A stretch of DNA of 64,000 bases, taken from assembly GCA_041749535.1 (NCBI GenBank), contig JBGTBE010000011.1, forward strand, positions 1 to 64,000. Reading direction: 5' to 3'. The stretch comes from JBBQZU01 sp041749535 (GTDB taxonomy: Bacteria > Bacteroidota > Bacteroidia > Flavobacteriales_D > Cryomorphaceae). Positions 52,533 through 61,373 of this stretch are shown piece by piece. The notes beneath the pieces are model-generated. The model saw only the letters and a list, made by a program, of their open reading frames with translations. It made no database searches and was not told the origin of the DNA. The position numbers and the translations under genes are program-made. Within the stretch, counting starts at the first letter, position 1. Each line of letters starts with the position of its first letter.

Positions 52533-53867
52533 TTAAATCATTCCTCTTGATTTCAGGTCAAGATACTTATTAATAGTGTTCACAGAGAGTTGTTCAGGAT
52601 AGCTTACCAAGGTCTGTATGCCACTGCGATTGAGTTTATACACTATTTCATCACGCTCCCCAATGTGGCGTCTGGCCAACGTGGATTGGTAAATGCTTTC
52701 TACACTTTCACCACTTTCGCGGGCCAAGGCATCAAGCTGCCGGTCCTTAAACATAACGAGTACGATCAAATGCTTTTTGCTGATTTTTCTCAATATTGGC
52801 AGCACGCGATCCACCATCTGTGGGGTTTCAAAGTTGGAGTAGAGTATCAGCATGCTCCTTGTTTGAACCACCCTGTCAATGCTGCGATACAGTAGCTCAT
52901 AGCTGGGCTCCAGTTTGCGTTCGGTTTCAGCGTATAGGGCTTCGAGAATTTTCTGCAACTGCCCATACCTATTGTCAGCGCGGAGCGCGGTGCCAATCTT
53001 ATCGGAGAAGGTGATGAGGCCCACCCTGTCGTATTTTTTGAGCGCCACATTGCTCAAAGCCAATGTGCTGTTAATGGCGTAATCCAGCAGTGACATATCG
53101 TTGAACGCCATCTTCATGGACCTGCCTTTGCTTATAATGCTGTATATGTTTTGGCTGCGCTCATCCTGAAACTGATTTACCATGAGCTCCCTGGTTTTGC
53201 CGGTGGCTTTCCAGTTTATATTCCTGTAGTCGTCACCTTCTACAAATGGAGTAATCTGTTCGAATTCATAGCTCTGACCAATTCTCCTTTGGTTCTTGGA
53301 ACCGGAAGTAGTGCTTACCCTGCTGAAGGCAAGCAACTCGACTTGGCGCATCTGCTGTATGCTCGGATACACCGGCACGTTGGCCGAAAGGTTCAGCACA
53401 ACTTTTCTTCTCAACAATCCTATGGGGCTTGAGCAAAGCAAAATCAAATTGCCGAAGGCATGTACCCCGCGTGCAGTTGGTTTAATGAAGTAAGGCACGC
53501 GATTTGTCCCAGGGCTGAGGGTGTGCAGTATTTCGGAATTTCGCTCTTGTAATTGTACAGGCAGCTCGTCGATTACTTTGCATTTTAAAGCGGTATTGCC
53601 GCTGTAATAGAGCAGAAGCTCCACACGGACATCATCGCCCAGCCCCATAATGCGGGGCGTTTTGCGCACCCCCCGAAATGCCACACCCGGCTGAAACATC
53701 AGGATGGCATCTGCAACAACCGAAGCTGTGAGGAGGACGAGCAGCACCTGTCCGAGTATGAAAATTATATGCACCGAGAATCCAAGGGCCAAAACCACAA
53801 CATTCGCAGCTCCGGCACCAAAGAAAATTGGGTTGAACTGCACACCTTTCACAAGGCTTTTTATCAT
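52533..53867 (-). CDS. DUF58 protein (VWA-like), MoxR operon
   Basis: 444 aa. Two N-terminal hydrophobic segments (about 17-52) precede a beta-sandwich region (to about 190). The DUF58 core contains GQSYEFEQITPFVEGDDYRNINWKATGKTRELMVNQFQDE (about residues 208-247) and a von Willebrand-type stretch MLLDYAINSTLALSNVALKK. DUF58 proteins are usually partners of MoxR ATPases, perhaps in the folding or metal loading of surface proteins. The start overlaps the moxR stop by 4 bases. Confidence 0.9.
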   Translation of the reverse strand: MIKSLVKGVQFNPIFFGAGAANVVVLALGFSVHIIFILGQVLLVLLTASVVADAILMFQPGVAFRGVRKTPRIMGLGDDVRVELLLYYSGNTALKCKVIDELPVQLQERNSEILHTLSPGTNRVPYFIKPTARGVHAFGNLILLCSSPIGLLRRKVVLNLSANVPVYPSIQQMRQVELLAFSRVSTTSGSKNQRRIGQSYEFEQITPFVEGDDYRNINWKATGKTRELMVNQFQDERSQNIYSIISKGRSMKMAFNDMSLLDYAINSTLALSNVALKKYDRVGLITFSDKIGTALRADNRYGQLQKILEALYAETERKLEPSYELLYRSIDRVVQTRSMLILYSNFETPQMVDRVLPILRKISKKHLIVLVMFKDRQLDALARESGESVESIYQSTLARRHIGERDEIVYKLNRSGIQTLVSYPEQLSVNTINKYLDLKSRGMI

Positions 53868-54961
53868 CGGGGCACTTCTACTTTGCGAAGAATGCTTTCT
53901 ACAATTTCTTTCATCTCTACACCTTCTATTTCTCTATCGTAGCTTAGAATTATTCTGTGATTAAGTACCGGATACACCACTCGTTTAATGTCATCGGGTG
54001 TCACAAAACTTCTCCCACGCATGAGTGCTATGGCCTTTGACGTTTTCAGAATGTTAATGGAAGCCCTTGGTGATGCTCCGAGATATAGGTCACTGTTGTT
54101 GCGCGTACCTGCTACTATCTGGGCGATGTAGTGAAGAAGTTCTGCTTTAATGTGTACTTCCTCAACATGTTTGCGGTGCAGCATAAGTGATTCGATACTG
54201 AGCACCCCTTTGATATCTCTTTCTTGCCTTCCGTAAAAATCATTTTTGAACCGGTCGAGCATCATCGTTTCTTCCTGTAAGGTAGGATAAGTAGCCAGGA
54301 GTTTGAACATAAATCTGTCGAGCTGAGCTTCTGGAAGTTTATAAGTACCCTCCTGCTCCACAGGGTTTTGGGTTGCAACCACAAAGAATGGGGGCGACAT
54401 GGGGTAGGTCTCTCCATCAACTGTGATTTGTTCCTCCTGCATTACCTCCATAAGTGCTGCCTGCGTCTTCGCGGGTGCGCGGTTTATCTCATCTATGAGC
54501 ACCACATTGCTGAAAATTGGCCCTTTTTTGAAGTAGAACTCTGAGCGCTTCATATCAAAAATGGTGGTGCCAATGATGTCGGTTGGCATCAGGTCAGGTG
54601 TGAATTGTATGCGTGCGAAATCTATCTGCAATGTTTGCGCAAGCAGCTTTGAGAGCAAAGTTTTGGCGATGCCTGGCACTCCTTCGAGCAGCACGTGTCC
54701 GTTGGTAAGCAGGGCAGCAAGCATCAGCTCTATAACGTTGTCCTGGCCGACGATCACCTTGCCAATTTCATTTTTGATGTTTGTTACGGTTGCTTGAAGG
54801 AGGGCTGCTTCCTTTGTCAATCCTTCTACATCATTTGGCAGATGGTTTTCAGTGATCAACCGGGAGGTAGAGCCTTCATCGGATACTGATTCCGGTGTTG
54901 TTAAGGCTTGGTTTTCTGCTGCAGATTCTTCCTTGTTTGAATCTTGTTCTTCTATGGACAT
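53864..54961 (-). CDS. MoxR-family AAA+ ATPase
   Basis: 365 aa. The MoxR core is clear: Walker A region GVPGIAKTLLSKLLAQ, FTPDLMPTDIIGT, Walker B VLIDEINRAPAKTQAALMEVM, sensor 1 FVVATQNPVEQEGTYKLPEAQLDRFMF and the arginine-finger part LGASPRASINILKTSKA. An N-terminal acidic Ser-Glu-rich stretch (about 1-40) precedes it. MoxR proteins act as chaperones with VWA or DUF58 partners; the neighbour is DUF58. It overlaps the DUF4350 gene by 10 bases. Confidence 0.95.
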   Translation of the reverse strand: MSIEEQDSNKEESAAENQALTTPESVSDEGSTSRLITENHLPNDVEGLTKEAALLQATVTNIKNEIGKVIVGQDNVIELMLAALLTNGHVLLEGVPGIAKTLLSKLLAQTLQIDFARIQFTPDLMPTDIIGTTIFDMKRSEFYFKKGPIFSNVVLIDEINRAPAKTQAALMEVMQEEQITVDGETYPMSPPFFVVATQNPVEQEGTYKLPEAQLDRFMFKLLATYPTLQEETMMLDRFKNDFYGRQERDIKGVLSIESLMLHRKHVEEVHIKAELLHYIAQIVAGTRNNSDLYLGASPRASINILKTSKAIALMRGRSFVTPDDIKRVVYPVLNHRIILSYDREIEGVEMKEIVESILRKVEVPR

Positions 54962-56187
54962 TTTGCGTAAAATTCTGTGATTCTATGGTCTATGCGTGCG
55001 AGGTCAGCATCGGTGAGGGTGCTGTTGTTTCTGGCGCGGTCAAGTTCGGCAAAAAATTCAATTATCACCGATTCATCCAACCTAAGTCTGATGGATGCTT
55101 CTCGGAAAAAATCTTTGTCAATGCGCGATACGGATAGGCGGTATCGGTTTCTCAAATGATTCAGCAACAGCTTGTACTGTACATTCACCAAGTGCTTGTG
55201 CAATCCATCCTTTCTGTACATACGCGACACCACATCCAGGTATGCGAGCGTTTCATTTGGTGGTGGTGAAATAACAGGAATGGGGCGCTGAAGTCTCCAA
55301 ACGCTGGTGAGCAAAAAGAGCAAGGTGAGCGAGAGCAAGGTGTACCACGCCCACCGCAGTGGGGTGTGCGCAAGTACGAAGGAGAAGGGTCCATCTGTTA
55401 CCAAAGGACGGTTCTGTGCACTGGTCTGCCCCTCATAGGGTGTGAAATATATTATAGGGGTATTGCTGCCCAAATGGCCCAGCAGGGTTTCGGCATGGTC
55501 AAACACCGCTTCGTTTCTAAGATGGTAATTCGTGAAGAGCAGTGGATTGCCGTGCAGAAACACGTTTCCATCCCCATGTTTTAAAAGTACCAGATTCGTG
55601 TACCATCGGTCTATCGCCTTGAACTGACCCACGTTGATGGCCCCATTCTCACCACAATATTCCAAATCGAAATAAGTCCATGGATACCGCTTCACTTCAT
55701 CCACATCATTGTAGTACACCACCGCGCCAGTATCGCTCACTGATGCTGTGGGGTATATGCGTTTGGCTTTTACTTTTTTTACAAAAGGAGTATCCTTGCT
55801 TATACACTGCTCCAGCAGCCTGTTGATTATTCTGTGCTGATTGGTGGCACTTATCAGGAGGGTATTCCCATTGGCAACATACTTTAGTATAGTTTCAGCC
55901 TCAGCTGAATCAAGAAAAGCCAAGGAATTTACGAATACCATCGAGGTGCCCTTTCTGTGCACAATGGCAGTATCTGAAGCGATGTTTGTAAGTACTTCGT
56001 ACCCCGTTTCTTTTGTTGATGCTTCGAGCACTGTGCGGAAGAGGCTCAAGTCATATGGCTGTTTTTTTTCTTGTTGGAAAGTTTCGGCCCACTCGTACCT
56101 GGGCTCCTTGTTGAGCACTACCAAAAGCACACCCAGGGCAGCGAGAATGATCAATCCCAGAAATATGTAGAGATTTCTATTGCGCAT
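54952..56187 (-). CDS. DUF4350-containing membrane protein
   Basis: 411 aa. One N-terminal segment (about 7-24) anchors the protein, and a second lies near 280-300 (WAWYTLLSLTLLFLLTSVW). Between them is a GATase-like DUF4350 domain (YEVLTNIASDTAIV to TLLISATNQHRI). The cytoplasmic C-terminus has NETLAYLDVVSRMYRKDGLH. Such proteins are regular members of MoxR-DUF58 operons. It shares one base with the DUF4129 stop (TGATG type). Confidence 0.88.
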   Translation of the reverse strand: MRNRNLYIFLGLIILAALGVLLVVLNKEPRYEWAETFQQEKKQPYDLSLFRTVLEASTKETGYEVLTNIASDTAIVHRKGTSMVFVNSLAFLDSAEAETILKYVANGNTLLISATNQHRIINRLLEQCISKDTPFVKKVKAKRIYPTASVSDTGAVVYYNDVDEVKRYPWTYFDLEYCGENGAINVGQFKAIDRWYTNLVLLKHGDGNVFLHGNPLLFTNYHLRNEAVFDHAETLLGHLGSNTPIIYFTPYEGQTSAQNRPLVTDGPFSFVLAHTPLRWAWYTLLSLTLLFLLTSVWRLQRPIPVISPPPNETLAYLDVVSRMYRKDGLHKHLVNVQYKLLLNHLRNRYRLSVSRIDKDFFREASIRLRLDESVIIEFFAELDRARNNSTLTDADLARIDHRITEFYAKCP

Positions 56188-56825
56188 CAGTTCTCCTGGC
56201 TTTTAATGAAGGCCATAAAGCGCGGTTCAGTTTGTTCATACGCTGCGGAAGTGAACGCAAACTCACCATACCAGCTGTGCTCGAAGAGCATGGTGAGTCT
56301 GGCAAACTGCTGCGATTTGGAGGGCTCTTTCAATTCTGCAACATACTCCCAGTTGGTCTTGTCGGGGTGGGCCACCAAGGCACCAGCCATATCGAGTTGC
56401 TTAATACAAATCTGGTAAAGCAAGCGGAGTGCTTCGCGGAAATCTCTTCTGCTTCGCGCATCCTCAAAAGCCTTCGTAAGCACATCTATGGGGGCAATTG
56501 CAGTAGGCATCTCTTCCTGCTCTTCAGCAGGTATATTCTTGCCCTTCATCGATCCCGCAGAATACCTGCGCACCCCACGAACAATCAGAAAAATGAGCCC
56601 CGCTGCAATGGCCACAACTCCCAGGATACGCAACAATTGAATCACCATCAGGGCAATGATGCTACTCCCCGAAGGCGCATCTCCCAATTCGGGAAGGGCC
56701 GTTTCAACATACTCCATTCCCTTTCGGCCTTCTTCCCACGCACGTCTGTCGAGCCCACCTTCTTCAAGTTGTGCGCCCACGTATAGCGTGATGGATGTGA
56801 TAAGCTCACTCGCGCTCCATGCCAT
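56187..56825 (-). CDS. DUF4129 domain membrane protein
   Basis: 212 aa from the ATG at 56825, which overlaps the SpoIIM-like gene by 20 bases; a TTG at 56846 is the upstream option. A membrane segment lies near residues 58-83 (LMVIQLLRILGVVAIAAGLI). The C-terminal cytosolic DUF4129 part has DFREALRLLYQICIKQLD and LTMLFEHSWYGEFAFTSAAY, with the typical Trp-Tyr. It belongs with the DUF4350, MoxR and DUF58 proteins. Confidence 0.82.
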   Translation of the reverse strand: MAWSASELITSITLYVGAQLEEGGLDRRAWEEGRKGMEYVETALPELGDAPSGSSIIALMVIQLLRILGVVAIAAGLIFLIVRGVRRYSAGSMKGKNIPAEEQEEMPTAIAPIDVLTKAFEDARSRRDFREALRLLYQICIKQLDMAGALVAHPDKTNWEYVAELKEPSKSQQFARLTMLFEHSWYGEFAFTSAAYEQTEPRFMAFIKSQEN

Positions 56826-58653
56826 ATGCACTGCGTTTGGTTCCAATTCTCATTACCCTTTCTGCCAGCTCATTGGCCTCACGGGCTTCTACCGCCGAAA
56901 AGTACTCCAGCACCTGACTGTAAAGCAGTAGAGGAAGTACCAGGGCTAGCCCGAGCATATTCACAAATAGGAGGCAAAGCAGGGCGAAAAGCAATTTTAA
57001 ATCTTCGTCGGCAGCAATGTTTTGCTGCATTACATCTATGTAGAACCAGGTAAATGGAGAATCCATAATGAACATAATGAGCACAGCTAGAGTGCCCATC
57101 ATTAAGAAGGTGACAAAAATATGCCTTCGGGTGCCATTCAGAATGGAGAGCATGCGGGAGAAGGAAGCGGTCAGTGCCTTTCCCTCAAAGGCGGTAACCA
57201 CCAAGAGTAAGAGCAGAAAGGGTATTGAGAGTATTCCGATGGATGCTACAATTGCATTTCCCGAAAGGATGCACAGTTCAAACAACACCACCACGACCAA
57301 TATTTTGAGCAGAAGTACAATCCCCAATTTCGGTTTCGAAGATAGCTGAGCGCTGAAAGTCTCTCTGAAATAGCGCAGTGATAGCAAGATCATGGTTGCA
57401 ATGAAAGCGATGTTAAGAAAGAAACTCCAGAAAAATGTGCCGTAATCGTGGAACTGATACAAATTGTAAAGGGTGAATTTGTTGAAGCTGATCATTTCTA
57501 TTCCTTCGCTTTGGTTTATAAGCGCAAAGACCGCACAGTAGAGCAAGGCCAATGCAAAGGCAGCAGCGGTTCCTTTCGAGGCCAGCTTGCGCAAGATGAT
57601 GAATGTACCGGCAAAAACATCCTTGTTCTTGCGGAGATCAGTGAGTTTAATTTCAAGGTCGAGCTCAGGCATAAGCTCATCTGCCCGGTAGAGTCCTGCT
57701 GCTTCCTGCCGGAAACGCATCCAAGGAAATAGCCAAAAATACACCCCGATAAATACGAAACAAAGGAATATAAATGCAGCACGAATGGGGTCGGGTATCT
57801 GTGTGATTCTGGTGAAAAAGCCTTCAATAAATCCTGCAGCAATAAAAATGGGTGTAAGCCCAAGCATGATGGTCATAGAGCGACGTGCTGCCAACTGAAA
57901 GGACTGAACCCTGGGCAAACTGCCGGGATATAGGAGGCCACGTCCCAGCGTGAGTCCCGCACCACCGGCAATGACTATGGCTGAGATCTCCAAAGCGCCG
58001 TGCATCCAAATGGTGAGAAAACTTTCCTGAAGCAGGGCGCGCTCCACGAAAAAATACTGAAAACTGCCGAGCATGACCCCATTAAACAAGAGTATTACGA
58101 TGGTGCCAATACCCATAAAGGCACCGAGTACGAAAGTCCTGAATGCCACGAGCAGATTGTTCAGCGTGATGGCCAGAAACATGTCCATCTCACCCGATGT
58201 TTTGTACACAGCCATGGGGTCGCCTTTAGCAATATTCTGCTCGGTCATCTCCACATAATCATCGCCCAGTATTACCCGTGCAAAATCGGGATCATTGGCA
58301 CCCGAAAGCACACCTATAAGGACTGCCAAAAGAAATACCCCCAATGAAATATTCAATTCTCTACGGGATCGGTGCAGCGCAAGGGGCAGCGTATCTGACC
58401 AAAATTTCCCTAGTCCACCAAGTTTTCCTTTTCGGTTTTTATACAAATTGAGGTACGCTTTCTGGGCAAGGCTGTTGAGGTACACCCGTATGCTTCGGCG
58501 GCTGTAGTAGGTGCGGGCGTACGAGAGATCGTCGGTGATGTGCGCGTAAAGCTCATTAAGCTCCTCGGGGCCCGGTTTGGATTCGCCCGCTACAAATCGC
58601 TCAAACCGCTCCCATTTTTCTTTATTTTGCTCTACGAATTGTTTCTCTCGCAT
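56806..58653 (-). CDS. Stage II sporulation protein M-like membrane protein
   Basis: 615 aa from the ATG at 58653; an extension to 58920 would overlap the divergent RDD gene and is not protein-like. The first half is SpoIIM-like: MREKQFVEQNKEKWERFERFV, then NNLLVAFRTFVLGAFMGIG and FLTIWMHGALEISAIVIAGG. The second half carries about six more membrane segments, as in the long Bacteroidota version. The exact role is unknown; in Firmicutes SpoIIM works in spore engulfment, which is absent here. It heads the five- to six-gene MoxR operon. Confidence 0.85.
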   Translation of the reverse strand: MREKQFVEQNKEKWERFERFVAGESKPGPEELNELYAHITDDLSYARTYYSRRSIRVYLNSLAQKAYLNLYKNRKGKLGGLGKFWSDTLPLALHRSRRELNISLGVFLLAVLIGVLSGANDPDFARVILGDDYVEMTEQNIAKGDPMAVYKTSGEMDMFLAITLNNLLVAFRTFVLGAFMGIGTIVILLFNGVMLGSFQYFFVERALLQESFLTIWMHGALEISAIVIAGGAGLTLGRGLLYPGSLPRVQSFQLAARRSMTIMLGLTPIFIAAGFIEGFFTRITQIPDPIRAAFIFLCFVFIGVYFWLFPWMRFRQEAAGLYRADELMPELDLEIKLTDLRKNKDVFAGTFIILRKLASKGTAAAFALALLYCAVFALINQSEGIEMISFNKFTLYNLYQFHDYGTFFWSFFLNIAFIATMILLSLRYFRETFSAQLSSKPKLGIVLLLKILVVVVLFELCILSGNAIVASIGILSIPFLLLLLVVTAFEGKALTASFSRMLSILNGTRRHIFVTFLMMGTLAVLIMFIMDSPFTWFYIDVMQQNIAADEDLKLLFALLCLLFVNMLGLALVLPLLLYSQVLEYFSAVEAREANELAERVMRIGTKRSAYGMERE

Positions 58654-58695
58654 ACTCACTCCTGCAGATGATGCGAAAGTACCCAAATTACATAT

Positions 58696-59409
58696 ATGAG
58701 AAAACTCAGTATACAGACGGCACAGAATGTTTCTATAGATTTTAACCTGGCAGGCCTTGGCGCAAGAATCATGGCCTTTATCATCGACCTTATGGTAATG
58801 GGTGTGTTGATGATGACGCTCGCCTTTGTGTTGCTGGCAATCAATGAGTTGCTTATTTATGGGGTATTCGCTGTATTTCTGTTTTATACCCTGGCGAGTG
58901 AGTTGCTTATGAATGGACAAACCATAGGTAAGAAAGCCATGAAAATAAGGGTGGTAGGCGTAAATGGCGGTGAGCCAACACCCCTGGACTTTGTAATTAG
59001 GTGGGCCTTCAGGATGGTTGATATTTACTTCTCTCTGGGTTCATTGGCAGTAATATTCATAAGCACTTCGGCCAGAGCGCAACGCCTTGGCGATATACTC
59101 AGCAACAGCATGGTGGTAAACCTTCAAGGCGAACTAGAAGTGAGCTTGCGCGACATACTGCGCATTGAAGACCGAAGCAATTACGCGCCGGTGTACCTCA
59201 ATGCATACCGATTTAGCGAAGAAGAAATGCTCACAGTGAAAACCCTGCTCGACAGAAGTGAGAAGTACTACAATGAAGCGCACCGCAACCTGCTGGAAGT
59301 GGCTGCACAGCGCAGTGCTGAAGTGCTCGCACTTTCCACTACCCCTCACGATAAGGTGGCATTTTTGAAAACAGTGATTCGCGATTACATTGTGATAACC
59401 CGCAGCTGA
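58696..59409 (+). CDS. RDD-family membrane protein
   Basis: 237 aa. The family Arg-Asp-Asp region lies in GLGARIMAFIIDLMVMGVLM, and two more helices follow (MNGQTIGKKAMKIRVVG, the central conserved loop, then FVIRWAFRMVDIYFSLGS). The C-terminal third is hydrophilic. RDD proteins may transport or regulate ions. It points away from the SpoIIM-like gene, and this divergent RDD/SpoIIM arrangement is common in Bacteroidota. The recX start shares a base with its stop. Confidence 0.88.
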   Translation: MRKLSIQTAQNVSIDFNLAGLGARIMAFIIDLMVMGVLMMTLAFVLLAINELLIYGVFAVFLFYTLASELLMNGQTIGKKAMKIRVVGVNGGEPTPLDFVIRWAFRMVDIYFSLGSLAVIFISTSARAQRLGDILSNSMVVNLQGELEVSLRDILRIEDRSNYAPVYLNAYRFSEEEMLTVKTLLDRSEKYYNEAHRNLLEVAAQRSAEVLALSTTPHDKVAFLKTVIRDYIVITRS

Positions 59410-59897
59410 TGGCAGTGGAAAGAAAATACCCACCCCTTAAGACAGTAGAAGAAATTAAAAAGTGGTGCGACCGGCAGGAGCGTTGCCATTCAGAAGTGAG
59501 ATCAAAATTGAAAGCCTGGGGCGTGTTCGCTGAAGAAACCGAGCTTATTATTGCCGATTTAATTGCAGGTAATTATCTGAACGAGGAGCGATTTGCCCGG
59601 GCATTTGCCAGAGGCAAGTCACGTATGAACAGGTGGGGATGGCAAAAAATTAAGTACGCACTTAAGGCAAAGGGAATTTCTGCTTACTGCATAGAGCAGG
59701 CTTTCGCCGAAATAGAACCCACCGAAGCCAGAGATGCCTTGCACAATTTGCTTTCGCGAAAGCACAAATCCATTTCCGGAAAGGGCTTGAAAAGCATGGA
59801 GGTGAAAGCGAGATTGTACCGCTTTGCTTACGCCAAAGGGTACGGCGCTGACGAAATACAAAAGACCCTGGAATTGCTTTTGGGCGATGGTGACTGA
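59409..59897 (+). CDS. recX: RecX regulatory protein
   Basis: 162 aa, the usual size. It shows three RecX helical repeats, for example QERCHSEVRSKLKAWGVFAEE then LNEERFARAFARGKSRMNRWGWQKIKYALKAKGI (about residues 57-90). RecX limits RecA filament growth. It begins within the RDD stop (TGATG) and is followed by prfB after 26 bases. No recA lies here. Confidence 0.9.
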   Translation: MAVERKYPPLKTVEEIKKWCDRQERCHSEVRSKLKAWGVFAEETELIIADLIAGNYLNEERFARAFARGKSRMNRWGWQKIKYALKAKGISAYCIEQAFAEIEPTEARDALHNLLSRKHKSISGKGLKSMEVKARLYRFAYAKGYGADEIQKTLELLLGDGD

Positions 59898-59923
59898 ACG
59901 GGCATTTCTCGTACTTTTGCGCC

Positions 59924-61028
59924 ATGATTACTACCGACAATGTAAGCGATATTGCCGGGCGCCTGGAAGCGCTAAGGGGGTACCTTTGACGTACCCGGCA
60001 AATTGGAACAAATCGCAGAAGACGAAAAGCACACCCTGAATCCAGGGTTTTGGGACGACCCAAAGAAAGCCGAAGTCATACTCAAGCAAATTCGCAACAA
60101 GAAAATATGGACCGATGCCTTCAAAGCCATCGAGACCAATCTTGAAGACCTTCGTGTGCTTTATGATTTTTACAAAGAAGGCGAAGCCACCGAAGCCGAG
60201 CTCAAGCAGCAATACGACGTAACGCTGAAAACCCTTGACGAGCTCGAATTTAAGAATATGCTCTCAGCGCCCGAAGACGTGCTGAGCGCTGTTTTGCAGA
60301 TTACTGCCGGTGCCGGGGGCACCGAAAGCTGCGACTGGGCATCTATGCTTATGCGCATGTACGTGATGTGGGGGCAGCGCAACGGCATGAAGGTGAAAGA
60401 ACTCGACATGCAAGAGGGCGATGTGGCCGGGGTGAAATCCGTGACACTCGAATTCGAAGGTGAATTTGGATTTGGATACCTTAAGGGTGAGAACGGCGTG
60501 CACCGCCTCGTGCGCATCAGTCCATTCGACAGCAATGCAAAGCGACACACATCCTTCGTCTCGGTCTATGTGTACCCACTGGTGGACGATACCATCGAGA
60601 TCAACATCAACCCCGCCGACATTACCTGGGATACTTTTCGCTCGGGTGGAGCAGGAGGGCAGAATGTGAACAAGGTAGAAACGGGAGTTAGGCTAAAGCA
60701 CAGGCCTACAGGTATTATCATTGACAATACCGAAACACGCTCCCAGCTCCAAAACAAGGAAAAGGCCTTGCAACTGCTCCGCTCGCAGCTGTACGAAATG
60801 GAGATGAAGAAACGCATGGAAGCAAGGGACGAAATAGAAGCTGGAAAAATGAAAATTGAGTGGGGCTCGCAGATACGCAACTACGTGTTACAGCCCTACC
60901 AGCTTGTGAAAGATGTGCGCACCGGCCACGAAACATCCAATGTGGATGATGTGCTGAACGGAGAGATTGACGACTTCCTGAAAGCCTACCTTATGGAGTA
61001 TGGCAAAGCCAAAAGCAGCGCCCAATGA
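59924..61028 (+). CDS. prfB: Peptide chain release factor 2 with programmed +1 frameshift
   Basis: 367 aa after a +1 shift (59924-59986 joined to 59988-61028). The zero frame reads 21 codons to CTT TGA C at 59984-59990, preceded by AGGGGG (59975-59980) as in E. coli prfB. This site lets RF2 level control its own synthesis because RF2 reads the UGA. Downstream the protein has SPF (about 199-201) for UGA/UAA reading and GGQ (about 244-246) for peptide release. An unshifted start at 60003 would miss the N-terminus. It follows recX and overlaps arsC by 4 bases. Confidence 0.97.
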
Positions 61029-61372
61029 GCAAAGTGAAAATATACCACAACCCACGCTGTAGCAAAAGCCGCGAAACACTTGCGTTGATACGCAGCAAAG
61101 GTGTGGAGCCAGAAGTGGTCCGCTACCTCGATGAGGTGCCTACAGCTGATGAGATAAAACTTTTGTTAGCTAAGCTCGACATGGGCATTCAGGACCTTAT
61201 CCGCAAGGAAGAATCCTTATACAAAGAGAAGCTGAAAGGGCTTAATCTCAATATAGATGAGTGGATCAACGTGCTGCGCGAAAACCCCAGACTAATACAA
61301 AGACCCATCGTGGTGAAGGGGAGCAAGGCCATCATGGGCCGCCCTCCAGAGAATGTACTCAAACTATTATGA
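61025..61372 (+). CDS. ArsC-family arsenate reductase-like protein
   Basis: 115 aa. The motif YHNPRCSKSRETLALIR holds the catalytic Cys (CSKS). The conserved RRYLDEVPTADEI-like part is present as VRYLDEVPTADEI, and NPRLIQRPIVVKGSKAIMGRPPENV closes the domain. It belongs to the glutaredoxin-fold ArsC group that includes YffB/YfgD-type proteins, so arsenate may not be the real substrate. The ATG overlaps the prfB stop by 4 bases. Confidence 0.88.
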   Translation: MSKVKIYHNPRCSKSRETLALIRSKGVEPEVVRYLDEVPTADEIKLLLAKLDMGIQDLIRKEESLYKEKLKGLNLNIDEWINVLRENPRLIQRPIVVKGSKAIMGRPPENVLKLL

Positions 61373-61373
61373 T

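Noticed and set aside
52924..52937. Third copy of the 26-bp repeat
   Set aside because: Only about 12 bases match, inside the DUF58 coding sequence; this is expected by chance.
58654..58920. N-terminal extension of the SpoIIM-like protein
   Set aside because: It overlaps the divergent RDD gene and encodes a His- and Cys-rich stretch unlike the family; the ATG at 58653 gives the normal N-terminus.
60003..61028. prfB as an unshifted gene starting at TTG 60003
   Set aside because: The programmed frameshift site and the 21-codon leading frame at 59924 restore the full RF2 N-terminus.
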